Source of the DNA: Aristolochia californica
Lineage: Eukaryota > Streptophyta > Magnoliopsida > Piperales > Aristolochiaceae
NCBI GenBank assembly: GCA_029961685.1
Contig: JARWKL010000011.1
Coordinates: forward strand, 994,501-1,058,500
Reading direction: 5' to 3'
Length of the DNA stretch: 64,000 nucleotides
Under the pieces are notes generated by a model that saw only the letters and a program-made list of their open reading frames with translations, searched no databases and had not been told where the DNA came from. Positions 18,913 through 29,939 of the stretch are shown piece after piece. Made by a program: the position numbers and the translations under genes. How positions within the stretch are numbered: the first letter of the stretch is position 1; the number at the start of each line of letters is the position of its first letter.

Positions 18913-21900
18913 TTTCTTATAATCTCCTGTCTCCTTGATGTTCTCTTTATTTTTGTTTGAAGATTCATTGATTTCCCAGAAAGATGATGTCTCATAATCT
19001 TTTTCGTTCTCTTTGGTTTTTTGTCGGTCCTTTTCTGTTATTTACTGTTCTTTTATGAGCTCCAAGAGTAACCTGCTCTAGAACTCATTGTAATCTCAAA
19101 TTTCCTCTTATGACTAGTTTACAGGCTAGAGTTTGAAGTTGTTGATGTTCTTGTTTGGTTTGAGTCTAGCTGCTAATGCTGAAATCTTTAAGCTATTCTA
19201 AAGTATTCTTTGTGGTGTTCTTGTTTTCCTTTCCGGGGGTTTTTCATGTAAGCCATATTTTTGTGAAAAAAAACTTTATATTCTCTTTCACGTTTTCCCA
19301 TGAATAAAAACTGAATATCTTTCATTTGTGGGTGGCTCTTTAGGGTTTTCCATTTGAAATTGGCTGGAAAGGAATAATCGTCATAGAATTAACAAGTTAT
19401 TAAATAGAGACTGACACTAAACAGATTTTCTAGGTGGCATTTGCTAAGGTTCTTTGGAAATAAATCCCAATCATCTCTCCATTTCTGTTATTTCTAGAGA
19501 TACAGATCTCCAGCAGAGGGAGCTCATTCCAGTTCCAGTAGTGAGATTCCACTACTATGGTTTACCTTAAACTCAACTTTGGTCTTGGCTTTTACTTGTC
19601 TGGGAGGTGCTCTTGGGCGATACAGTAGTACTGGCTGAATGAGTGTAGCTAACCACCCAATGAATTTTTTCCAAGAAACACCTTCACAAGAAATTTTGAG
19701 CATGTAGCTTTACTGAGGATTTCTTAAACCATGAAAATCTCCTGAATTCATAGGATAAAAAGACATCTCTGGAGGTTGGAGTGGTCAGAATAAAAAATAT
19801 TTCTTACATATCTTCTGAAGTAAAAAAAGAATTATTTTCTTAGGAAATTTTGCTAGTAGAAACATGGAACACAATCCTCTTTATTACTAGTATGTTTCTT
19901 AAGCTTCTATATTGTTTAAGGGCACCCTACAAATGCCATTTTGAATTTGTTGCCTGTTGGGATGTTTTATCAAATTAAAGATGTATATAGTCTTAAGAAC
20001 TTTAGGGAACTCAGTTCAAAATATTAAAGGAAAAAAAAAATTACAAGGAAGTAATATAATGGGAAAACTCTCCAACAGCTTGTTGTGGAGGAATGCCACT
20101 TTAGCTAGGTATTGTAATCTCTCTCTTTTTGCAATATATTCACACCTTTCTTCAAAAAAAAATATAATGGGAAAATTGTTAAGTGCTTACTTTATCACCT
20201 AAAAATGTACTTAGTAGGTGATGAATCTTTCTTAGGAAATTCTGCTAAAGACTATTGTTTTTTCTTGATCACATAATTAGAACTTTATCAACACCTTGGA
20301 AAAAAATGAGATTCTAAAATACTGAAATGTGCTATTATTAAGATTTTAAAGATCTGAAATGTTTAATCGTATGAGCACCTTTCTTGGAAAAATTTATATT
20401 TCCTGAAAATCTAATTTATTAGTTGTTTTTTGTGTTTTGTTCTAGTCAATCATGTTGAATATCATTCTTGCAAGTTCTACACACACTAACCTCAGTTTTA
20501 CTTATACTCTATTTACATGCAGGTGACAGATTTAGCATAAATTCTCAGCTTGAGCATCTGTAGGTTAAATCTGTTAGAAGGAGGCTTATTGACTTGAATA
20601 GATGGTGAACTCCAAAACTCTAAAGCATTTTTCTTTGGTTTTTCGTTATTATATATCTACAGAAAACATTTTTCCATAGAACTATATTTGTTCTTATCAC
20701 ACAATTTTTTCAATATGTAGCAAATGGGCAGTGAAGTTTCGACGTGGCATGTATGCGTCTTTATGTTGATCACTACCGCATACTTGGCTTAATAATGAAT
20801 CAATTGGAAGACCGATACAGTTTTATGAAGGTAATCTCCATCTAATTTTTCTAGCTATTATTTGTTGATCACTATGGGTTGAAGAAAGCTAAAGATTGTG
20901 GGTGAAAGGGTTGTGGGTATATAAAATAATACTAACGTGTGCAACTCTGGAAGAGGCCAGTCTGACCGGTCAATCTAACCGAGTAAAATATCTGGTCAGG
21001 GAGCTGGTTTAGGTTCCAATTTTTGGATGAACTGGTTTAGGGTTTCGGCAGAAGCTTTAGAAACATGCTAAGTGGTGGCTAAAAAGTAATTGAAATCAAG
21101 TAATCTCCTAGAAAACTTTCTCTTATTAAACTGTGTATAGAAAAATAAAGACTAAAACTTGTGATTCATATTATTTTCTTAAGAAAAAAAAGACTGATAA
21201 ACTCTCAACAACTAGACTTTTCTTATAGAAAAAGACATGTTTTAACACGGACTTTCCTAGTTGAACGAATCCTTGGAGATGATCATTCCTTCTTAGAGTG
21301 CTTGATTGGATGAAACTCTTTGGTTCTTGATCAACTTGTGTTACACACATAAGAGATCTTCTCAACATATCCAATGGATTCTTCATCTTTATTTTCTACC
21401 GTGGGTTTTGGTGCCACATGTGTGGATGTATTTAACTTTACATGAGATTATGTAACTAGTGTTGCATGGGTCACCTATCATGAAGAACGTGCAAATAGTG
21501 ATTTTGATTAATTTGGTGGATATGAATAATAGTCAGCCCTATACAACAATGCATATAATGTTTACATTTTTGAACATTGAAATGCTTTCTTATTTTACAA
21601 GGTCTCTTAGTATATTTTCTAGTTTCCTTGTTTCCTTTCTTGAAGTCTTGGAGAGTCAAATTTCCTGTGATGTGAGGCACGATCATCTTCTTTGTTGTTA
21701 TTCGAGTTAATTGCCATCATGCAGGCTAGCCTTGACGCGAAGGATAAATCATCACGACATGGTGACATTTGTGATGGCTGGCATGTAGAACTGCATGGCT
21801 CACTGGTATGCTTTGTTTCCTATATCGGTGGCGTATAGGGAGATGGATGGAGTGAATAGACCAGAGAGAATGAGCAAAGAAGTATAACCTCCCATTACCC

Positions 21901-22829
21901 TCGTTCAAATAAAGACCAAATTTGCCTTTGTAAAATATTTTAAGAAATCAGCAGAAATGGCTTAACTTCTGTCTAATTGGTTTATATGTTTTTGGCTTGG
22001 GTTTTACATTTTTGATAAGATATTATTTGATTTATGTAAGAAACTGACTTTATAAACTGTTGGTGACTCATTTGCTAATGGGAACAGATAAATGATCTAA
22101 GCTTAATGTACACATAAAAATCCTTTAGTAAAAATAAGTATAATCATATTTCTTAGGATTTTGAGAACTAGCTATTTTTCTTTCAATAAACAAAGGTGTT
22201 GAAATTTCATTGCGGTGACAAACACATTATTTAGAGGAAATTGACCAACAAAACTAGAAAGTTCAAATGAAAATGTAATAGGTTTTTTGCTGTTTATATG
22301 TCGCTTTTATATTTGATACACTTGTTGAAATAAACCTAACAACTATTTTTGCTACTTTCAATTACTTTTGAAAGATAAAACTTTGAAAGTATCAATCAAC
22401 TTTTGAAAGTTAAAACTCTTCTCATAAATAGCTTTGCTTGTTATGAGAAAGAAATTTTATGGTTTTTGTAATTTTACTTTAACCCCTCTTACTTGTTGTA
22501 AAACGAAAAATAAAACTACTAAAAGTTTCCACATAATCAAACCAAACAGATATATACCGGACAAAAACCATTGATGATAATTCATACCAACATTGTTTTT
22601 GTGCCATTATAGTATCAATCAATCTTCTTCGGTAGGTACAACTTCCTTGCACAAATAAGCAAGAGGTAGACAATTCATACTCTGCGACAATAGTCCCTAA
22701 AATTGTCAAGAAAAAGTAGAGTAAATACTTTGTATTTGTGAAACAAAAGGTTGATCAAATGTATCAGGCAAATAATGTTTACCAATTTATCATCTTGGTT
22801 TTAATAGATGCCTAGTTTTCCCTGACCAT
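18913..22829. other. Long AT-rich intergenic stretch
   Basis: Nearly 3.9 kb in which I found no gene, RNA or clear terminal repeats. Open frames here are short and without family features. The sequence separates duplicated units A and B and is absent from between the other units. Confidence 0.4.
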
Positions 22830-24740
22830 CTAGATCTTTTTTTTGAGTCTAGCAAACCATATGGTCATTGCCACAATACCCTTTTCCATGGTGTCATCAC
22901 AAAATCGATAATAGGCAATCCTCCATGACCTTTTGAATATCAAAACAGCACAAAACCCCCAATAGCCAACGATAATACCTAACCCTACACTAACAAAAAA
23001 CCTTGTCATTTCAGATTCATCATCTTTCTCTTTCTCGATCTCCGTATGGGGGGCACCTCATTTGTTGGACACAATGATAGTGGTGGCCCACACAGGTTGT
23101 CATTACCAATATATATTGATGAGTCGTTGAGTGTCTGTAACTGAAAATCAGAAGGTATCCTCCCTGATAAATTGTTGTAGGACAAGTTTAGCTTACTCAA
23201 GAAATTTAATGTCGATAAGCTTAAAGGCACTTCGCCAAAAAATTTATTTCTGGACAAATTCAAGGATTCTAATTGTTTCAAGGCTCCAATCTTGTTGGGA
23301 ATATTTCCTTTCAAAGAATTACTTGACAAGTTCAAGCTCACTAGTCCAAGGAGACGTGTCAATTCTTAGGGAATATCTCCAGATCGACTATTTACTGAGA
23401 AATCTATGACATTATAAAATCCAAGTGTCCTACTATTTTCAAGTTCCACTCATTTTAGAATGATTACAATATTATCCAAAAATCCAAATACTAAAACATT
23501 CCCACTAGTTGAAAACTATTTATCATTATCAACATGTATCTTAGTCATTGCAGTAAAGTCTCCCAAAGATCGTGGAATAACCCCCAATAGATTGTTGTGT
23601 GAAAGATCCAAGTACTGAAGAGAACTAATATTCGATATTTGTGGAGGGATATTTTCGGAAATCATATTTGAGCGTAATGATAGAATCCTCAAACTCGATA
23701 AGTTTTCCCCCAGCCATGTCGGTATGACTCCAGATAGTTTGTTATGAGCAAGATCAAGAACGACCAACGACTTCATCTTTTTCATGGTTGAAGGGAGTTC
23801 TCCAGACAAAAAGTTATTCCTCAAGTTCAATGATGCAAGGACATGTATGTCACTTAGTGAGCTCGGAATTTCACCAGAAAAATTATTGTCCGAGAAATTT
23901 ATGTTCCATAAAGACTTTGATTTATTTCCCCAACAGTCAAGAATATTGCCATGTAGATAATTGTTTGATAGATCAAGATGTCCTAAGTTTTCTAATTTGC
24001 AAAGTAAGGATGGAATGCTACCATTTAGAAAGTTATTTGAAATATCCAAGTATTGAAAATTTGGCATATTCTTCTCAAGAATTGGTCCAGAAAAAAAAAT
24101 CATTTGAAAGAACCAAAATCTGTAAGAACGAATTTGGCAAGTTGCCCTGAAGCTGGTTGTGAGAAAAATCCAAATACTGCATGTTGACTATAATATTCCA
24201 AAACCAGTCTGAAACAATATCTGAAATACTTGAATTAGACATATAGAGAAAAGAAATGCCCCTATGGTGTTGAAGCCATGAGGGAAATTTTGGCCCCACT
24301 CGACAAGATGATATATCTATTGATGAGATGTTAGGAGGGAGCCATTGAGAATTAACAAATGTGAAGAAATTATTGGCAATATCAAAATAGCGCAGGTTTA
24401 ACAGTTTTCCAATACTTTGGGGAATATAGCCTCCGAGTTTGTTGCCACGTAAGTATAACTCCTACAGTGATGATAAATTCCCAATCGATGAAGGAATGAA
24501 TCCCGAAAATAAGTTGTCAGATAGATAAAGGAACTTTAAGGTCTTGAAATAACAAGTCTCTCCCAACCAAACTTGTAAATTTTCCTTCAATTGATTTCCT
24601 CTCACTTCTAAGATTTCTAAACTGTCAATCTCTCCCAACTATTAATAGAATTTTCTTTTAACTGTAAAATCCTCAAATAGCATAAATTACTAAAACTTGT
24701 TGGAATCCTACCATCAATTGACGTGGTGATGCAGAATCCA
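22830..24740 (-). pseudogene. LRR receptor-like protein pseudogene, minus strand, second lineage
   Basis: Reading from 24740 down to 22830, the order is that of an RLP: LRRs (LKFLYLSDNLFSGFIPSSIG; LGGYIPQSIG), then FPSWLQHHRGISFLYMSNSSI, many LRRs (23516-24103), an island remnant (LENSRTLGF), final LRRs (LVSLNLSSNSLKGNIP), cap (NDNLCGPPLSLCP), TM segment (VSVGLGIIVGYWGFCAVLIF) and tail KRSWRIAYYRFCDD. Frame shifts occur near 24100, 23510 and 23010, with in-frame stops in the N-terminal part. No signal peptide or LRRNT was found upstream of 24740. The tail KRSWRIAYYRF differs from FKKSWRVVLFRF of the plus-strand genes, so this is an older or distinct subfamily sharing the locus. Confidence 0.88.
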
Positions 24741-24905
24741 CTGACCTAACTTTTGTACGCTTAGAGTTCAAATTTAGCTAGGCAAGTAAAGCATAATAAA
24801 ATACTGAGTAGGGCTCCATGAAAGCAAATATAGAGCTGGTTGGTGATGGTCATTAATTTGGAACACCCAATTGCGTTCAGATTATTTTTTCATAGTATTC
24901 AAAAT

Positions 24906-25160
24906 GAATTGATATCATTTTATAAAAATATTACTAATAAAAGACTGGTTGAATTGTCATCATTTTATAAAAATATTGCTAATACAACACCGATTGAATT
25001 GACATTATTTTATAAAAATATTGATAATACAAGACCGATTGAATTGACACCATTTTATAAAAATATTGCCAATTCAAAACCGATTGAATTGACATCATTT
25101 TATAAAAAACATTGCCAATACAAGACCGATTGAATTGACATCATTTCATAAAAAAATTGT
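24906..25160 (+). repeat. 45-bp tandem repeat (minisatellite) upstream of RLP-B
   Basis: Units begin at 24906, 24951, 24996, 25041 and 25086 (exactly 45 bp apart) with a sixth, partial unit at 25132 after a 1-bp insertion. The core is GAATTGACATCATTTTATAA followed by AAATATTGCCAATACAAGACCGATT-like sequence. The 45-bp period is divisible by three and the array is open in one frame as a 15-residue repeat (ELTSFYKNIANTKPI-like), ending in a stop soon after. It replaces the left-flank sequence present in units A and C. Confidence 0.9.
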
Positions 25161-25351
25161 AAAGTTGTCCTTGCCTTGTGTCTGATGTGCCATTAATTCT
25201 CCAACGAATAGTGACTAAGTCTTTTGCTTCAATGAACGAGAGGTCTCGATGGATTGTCCAGACATGCAGAAAATATAGAGCTGGTCTTGGTCACACATTG
25301 GAACGAATAACCAGTCAATTTCGAGTTAACAGTAACCAATATTTCAAATCT

Positions 25352-25358
25352 TATAAAT
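25352..25358 (+). promoter_or_regulatory. TATA box of RLP-B
   Basis: TATAAAT in the same CAAATCTTATAAATGGCAG context as in unit C, 75 bp before the ATG chosen for RLP-B (25427) and 12 bp before the upstream in-frame ATG (25364). The longer open frame starting at 25178 lies mostly upstream of this box and is unlikely to be translated as part of the receptor. Confidence 0.6.
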
Positions 25359-25426
25359 GGCAGATGTTTGGATCGCCTGGGAAGACAACAAGTTGTGTTG
25401 GTTTGGGTGCACAGTCGGAGAATAGA

Positions 25427-28327
25427 ATGGGCAACTCACTGTTTGGATTACTGTTTCTGGTGATCTCGTTCAGTTTAACATGCTGCAATTGGGTTGAAGC
25501 CGTGCTTTGCAAAGATGGGGAGAGAAGGGCTCTCACCAAGTTCAGAAATGGTCTGTATGATCCTTTGAATCGGCTATCTTCCTGGGATGATCTTCCGGAT
25601 TGTTGCAAATGGGGAGGAATCACTTGCAACAAGAAAACTGGGTATGTTATCAAACTTGACCTTCTAAATACTGGCAACTGGAATTTAAGTGGTGAATTAG
25701 ATCCAAGTCTCCTGGAACTAAAGCATCTAAGCTACTTAGATTTGAGTTTTAACAGCTTTGATGGCAATTCAATCCCAGCTTTTTTAGGTTCTCTCACTGA
25801 GCTAAGGTACTTGAACCTATCGGGTGCTGGTTTTAAAGGGATTATTCCTTCCCAACTTGGGAATCTCTCCATGCTTGAGTACTTAGATGTCTCTTGTTAT
25901 GAGCATTGGAATGTTTATTTGCATGGCTTGGCCATTGACAACCTTCAATGGTTAGGAAAAATGACAAATCTTAAATACCTTAACATGAATGGTGTGGACC
26001 TGTCAAGTACAAATGAAGATTGGCTTCATATACTAAATAGGCTTCCTTCCCTTATTGAGGTTCATCTTGGAAACTGTTATCTATCTGCTATTCCACTCAC
26101 TCTTCCCTTTGTCAATATCACAGCTCTTCGTGTACTTGGTCTTTCATCAAATCAATTCTACTCCATGATTCCTACCTGGATCATTAGTCTCAATAACCTT
26201 GTGTCATTGGATTTGTCCTCTAATGACATCTATGGCCCTATTCCCTTTTGGTTCCCAAAACTAGAATTATTGCAAGAAATAAAACTAGGGTGGAATTATG
26301 ACCTCCAAGGGAACCTGTCACACATACTTGAAGGCTTCGGGAGAATGATAAAGAGAATAGATCTGTCCGGAAACAATTTCAAAGGAGAAATACCAGGGTC
26401 CATTGGGAATATGACCTCCCTTATTGAATTGGATTTGATGGATAATGGAATTACTGGAAGTATTCCTGAAAGCATAAGCAATCTCCGAAATTTAGAAGTT
26501 TTGCGTTTGAATGGAAACGGCATAAGTGGAGAGATGATTCTTGACAAAATATGTCGACTAAAGAAGCTCAAAGACCTTTTGCTCAAAGGATGCATGCTTT
26601 CAGGTCCTATACCTCGGTGTCTAGGTGAGTTGTCTTTCCTTGAGACACTAGATCTTGGTTCAAATAATTTGAGTGGAGTTCTTCCGGAGACTCTGGGACA
26701 ACTAGCTCACTTAGAAACGATGTTTATTGGAGACAATTCTCTATCAGGTACCGTTTCCCGAGTTCATTTCAGAAATTTGAGCAAATTAAAAGAACTAAAC
26801 ATGTCCTCCAACTCTTTAGCCCTTCAATTCCACGAGTGGTCACCTCCATTTCAACTCCATCGTGTCATTCTGAGCTCATGTAACTTAGGTCCATACTTCC
26901 CTTCTTGGTTAAAACTGCACAAAAATATGTCCTTATTGGATATCTCTAATACAAGCATTTCAGATGATATACCAGATGGGTTTTGGGACTTCACCCCTCA
27001 AATGGGCATATTAGATCTTTCATATAATAAGATAAAAGGGAATTTACCAGACCCTTTTAAGATGAAGGAAGATGGATATGGCTTTTACCTCGATATCTCC
27101 AACAACAATTTCTCTGGACCCCTTCCTCAAGGACTAGGCCATTTTAAATTCTTTTTGGCTTCAAATAATCACATCAATGGTACTATCCCATTGTCGATTG
27201 TAGAATCAACACGACTAAGTATATTTGACTTGTCAAGAAACAAACTGAAGGGCAACATTCCCCCAACAATTGGTAATTGCACAGGGCTTAAGGTGCTTGA
27301 CTTGAGTGAAAATTTTTTGCAAGGAGAAATACCAGAATCTTTGGGTCACATACGGGGTCTCACATATTTACACCTGAACAAGAACAATATATCTGGAGGA
27401 ATTCCAAATTTGTTAAATAGTAGTGGGAGTTTACGGGTTATTGACCTTGGTGAGAATAATTTGTTTGGAGACATTCCACCATGGATCGGTGATATTGTAG
27501 CACTTAAGAGACTCAGCTTGCGAGCCAATTTGTTCTCTGGGGAAATTCCGCTGCATCTCTCAAAGGCAAGTTCACTTCAAGTATTGGATTTGTCAGAGAA
27601 CAAACTAATTGGTACACTTCCTCCAAATTTTGGGAATTTGTCAGCAATGAGAATCCAAAACATGTTTTATTTTTCTGAATTGATTGATTCCCCAATGCTA
27701 CACGGTGATGACGATAACGATTATAAAGATAAGTTACTAGTGACAACAAAAAATCAGATATTGGAATACACAAGGATACTCCCACTTGTTACAAGTTTGG
27801 ACCTTTCCAACAATGATTTGGTCGGCGATGTCCCGGATGAATTAACAAGACTAGTAGGTCTTCACACATTAAACTTGTCTGGAAATCACTTCACAGGAAA
27901 GATTCCAGAAAACATTGGCAACTTGAACTTGTTGGAGTCACTTGATCTATCAAAAAATCAGTTCCTTGGTTTGATTCCTCAAAGCTTGTCAAACATGACT
28001 TCATTAGTGTACTTAAATTTATCCTACAACAACTTGTCTGGCACAATTCCAACCGGTCCACAACTCCAACTTCTTGACAAATCAAGTTACATAGGCAATG
28101 CTCAACTCTGTGGACCTCCCCTTTCTGATTGTCCAGATGTTGATTTGACACGAGGTGATAAAGCTACTAGCAGCAATGAAGAAGGAGGAGGAGATGAAAT
28201 GGCCTGGTTCTATGCGGGCATTGGCCCTGGATTTGCAGTAGGGTGCTCAGGAATCTTATTGACTTTGATATTCAAAAAGTCATGGAGAGTTGTTCTTTTT
28301 CGATTTGCAGATGGTTTCTCATCCTGA
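25427..28327 (+). CDS. LRR receptor-like protein RLP-B (EIX-receptor type), intact
   Basis: Kinase-less LRR receptor predicted at the plasma membrane. From 25427 the single exon gives 966 aa. The frame is open for 83 codons more upstream, but the signal peptide begins at MGNSLFGLLFLVISF and the TATA box lies between. Order: signal peptide, LRRNT (CCKWGGITC), about 28 LRRs, island (about 27640-27785) ending ILPLVTSLDLSNN, last LRRs, cap (NAQLCGPPLSDC), acidic linker, TM helix (about 28200-28275), tail FKKSWRVVLFRFADGFSS. Compared with RLP-A it has one NGITGSIPESIS module instead of three, and one extra LRR near 27190-27290 (STRLSIFDLSRNKLKGNIPP). Its first 180 residues are nearly identical to RLP-A while central LRRs differ, mainly at exposed positions. 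Confidence 0.93.
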   Translation: MGNSLFGLLFLVISFSLTCCNWVEAVLCKDGERRALTKFRNGLYDPLNRLSSWDDLPDCCKWGGITCNKKTGYVIKLDLLNTGNWNLSGELDPSLLELKHLSYLDLSFNSFDGNSIPAFLGSLTELRYLNLSGAGFKGIIPSQLGNLSMLEYLDVSCYEHWNVYLHGLAIDNLQWLGKMTNLKYLNMNGVDLSSTNEDWLHILNRLPSLIEVHLGNCYLSAIPLTLPFVNITALRVLGLSSNQFYSMIPTWIISLNNLVSLDLSSNDIYGPIPFWFPKLELLQEIKLGWNYDLQGNLSHILEGFGRMIKRIDLSGNNFKGEIPGSIGNMTSLIELDLMDNGITGSIPESISNLRNLEVLRLNGNGISGEMILDKICRLKKLKDLLLKGCMLSGPIPRCLGELSFLETLDLGSNNLSGVLPETLGQLAHLETMFIGDNSLSGTVSRVHFRNLSKLKELNMSSNSLALQFHEWSPPFQLHRVILSSCNLGPYFPSWLKLHKNMSLLDISNTSISDDIPDGFWDFTPQMGILDLSYNKIKGNLPDPFKMKEDGYGFYLDISNNNFSGPLPQGLGHFKFFLASNNHINGTIPLSIVESTRLSIFDLSRNKLKGNIPPTIGNCTGLKVLDLSENFLQGEIPESLGHIRGLTYLHLNKNNISGGIPNLLNSSGSLRVIDLGENNLFGDIPPWIGDIVALKRLSLRANLFSGEIPLHLSKASSLQVLDLSENKLIGTLPPNFGNLSAMRIQNMFYFSELIDSPMLHGDDDNDYKDKLLVTTKNQILEYTRILPLVTSLDLSNNDLVGDVPDELTRLVGLHTLNLSGNHFTGKIPENIGNLNLLESLDLSKNQFLGLIPQSLSNMTSLVYLNLSYNNLSGTIPTGPQLQLLDKSSYIGNAQLCGPPLSDCPDVDLTRGDKATSSNEEGGGDEMAWFYAGIGPGFAVGCSGILLTLIFKKSWRVVLFRFADGFSS

Positions 28328-28710
28328 ACGGAGCAGGCAAACGAAGAATAAGTTGCAGACTCTAGTTGTATTTATTGTTCTTAGTATATTGAAAGAAGGT
28401 ATGTTTAGTTTACAAAGACGATAAATGAAAATAAATTGTCTGTTTCTTCTCGTCAAACTTTTTCTTCTTATAAATTTGAGAGGAAGTCCGAATGGGACTC
28501 TCACATGTGAACTCCTTATGGACTTGGGTGGAGAGGAGTCCCACCTACCTTGTGACAAATCAAAGAAAGAGACAAAGAGAGGAGTTTCAGAGGGACCTGT
28601 GCAGGAAACCGAAGGCTGCTCTCCACAAATTTCATGGGTAAGTCTCACGTAAAACCCTTCCCAATGTAACAGGAATGTACGTAATTCAGCCCAGACTCTG
28701 TGTGGCATTT

Positions 28711-29765
28711 TCAGGCTCCGAAGTGCTCCGCCACAATCCGACGCTGAATCCTCCCCGTAGCAGTCTTGGGGACGGAGTCGGTGATGAAGACTAGCTTAGG
28801 GATTTCGAAGGAAGCCAGATTCTTCTTGCAGGACCTCAGCACCTCGGCTTCGTCAATCTCCGCCCCCTCTCTTGGAATAATCGCATATTTTAAAGAATGC
28901 GGTATAATTTTTCTGGTGAAGCCTGGAAACACACTGAAAGAGGTGATTCTTTTTATTTCTTTTTTCCTGTGAGCAGGAAATTCATACTTTTCTCTGCTTT
29001 TTGTCTTTTTCTCTTTTTATTTTCTTAAAATTTTCCGATTTCTCACCTCTTCGCCGTATTTGTCGTCGGGAACACCAAACGCTACGGCCTGAGTCACATC
29101 TGGGTACGACAAAAGAATCGCGTCCACTTCAATGGGGGATATCTGCTTAGCCGGGAAGAAGAAAGAGGGTTCTTTTAGTAAATAACATACCTCCGCGGTT
29201 GACGAGCTCTTTGATGCGGTTCAGGAGGATCTGGTGGATGGTGGGAACCGCCGTGTAAAAGGTAGCGCCAGAGGCTCGCATGTCGGACCAGAACGAGGAG
29301 GCGGAAAACCGGACGGAGGCCGGAAGCGTGACCGCCGCACCGGCGGTGAGGGAGCTGAGTAGACCGGCGCGCAGGCCGTGGACGTGAAAGAGTGGGGGAA
29401 CAACCACCCTCGAATCGGACTCGGTGAGTTTGTACACAGATTTGATAATTTGAACCGAAGCCCCGAGGATTCACTGGGTTAGCGGGACTCCTTTCGGCCG
29501 GTTGGTCGTGCCGGTGTTGTGTAGGTATGGTTCCTCGGTGGAGGCAGCGACTCGGATGTTCTGCCACGTGGCGCTTTTTGACGGTAAGGAGGAGTGTACG
29601 TGCCTCGGGATGGGTTTCCATGGAAAATCTCTTCACCGCGGTTGAGGGGCACGTGGCTCTCTTTGACGGTCAGGAGGAGTGTACATGCCTCGGGATGGGT
29701 TTCCATGGAAAATCTCTTCACCGCGGTTGAGGGGCAGGTGGCCGACTTGGGGATTGACATGGACA
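28711..29765 (-). pseudogene. AAE3-like acyl-activating enzyme pseudogene, copy B
   Basis: On the minus strand, pieces appear in family order: LYKLTESDSRVV-PPLFHVHGL, AAVTLPASVRFSAS, FWSDMRASGATF, TAVPTIHQILLNR joined directly to IKELVNRGG, then across an intron-like gap ISPIEVDAILLSYPDVTQ and FGVPDDKYGEE, another intron-like gap, and AIIPREGAEIDEAE to KTATGRIQRRIVAEHF. Retained introns mean a DNA-level, not reverse-transcribed, copy. About 180 residues expected between IHQ and KELxNRGG are missing, and the FLHTSGTTSRPKG signature is destroyed. The 5' part carries an 85-bp tandem duplication (about 29576-29745). Intact homologues make oxalyl-CoA from oxalate; this copy cannot. Confidence 0.88.
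29576..29745. repeat. 85-bp tandem duplication inside AAE3-like copy B
   Basis: The block GTACGTGCCTCGGGATGGGT...CTCTTCACCGCGGTTGAGGG is present twice with an 85-bp offset (for example GTACG at 29596 and GTACA at 29681). Copies A, C and D have only one block, so the duplication arose after unit B separated. Confidence 0.85.
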
Positions 29766-29939
29766 GACGTGGAAAACTTGTATAAGAAAGGCTAATACAT
29801 CCTATACTGTATTATACTGTATTGTACGTGTATCTGATTACGTATTTCTGTATTTTGTGTTCCAAAGAAAGGGAAGAGGAAGGTAGAGTAGAAGGCAAGG
29901 ATAATCTTTTTTCATTAAGAGACTAATCAACGTGTTTTA

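Noticed and set aside
24840..25133. 97-codon frame through the 45-bp repeats as a real protein
   Set aside because: Product of a repeat whose unit is a multiple of three; no promoter, homologue or conserved start.
25178..25426. 83-codon upstream extension of RLP-B
   Set aside because: No signal peptide, mostly upstream of the TATA box, and not conserved in units A and C.
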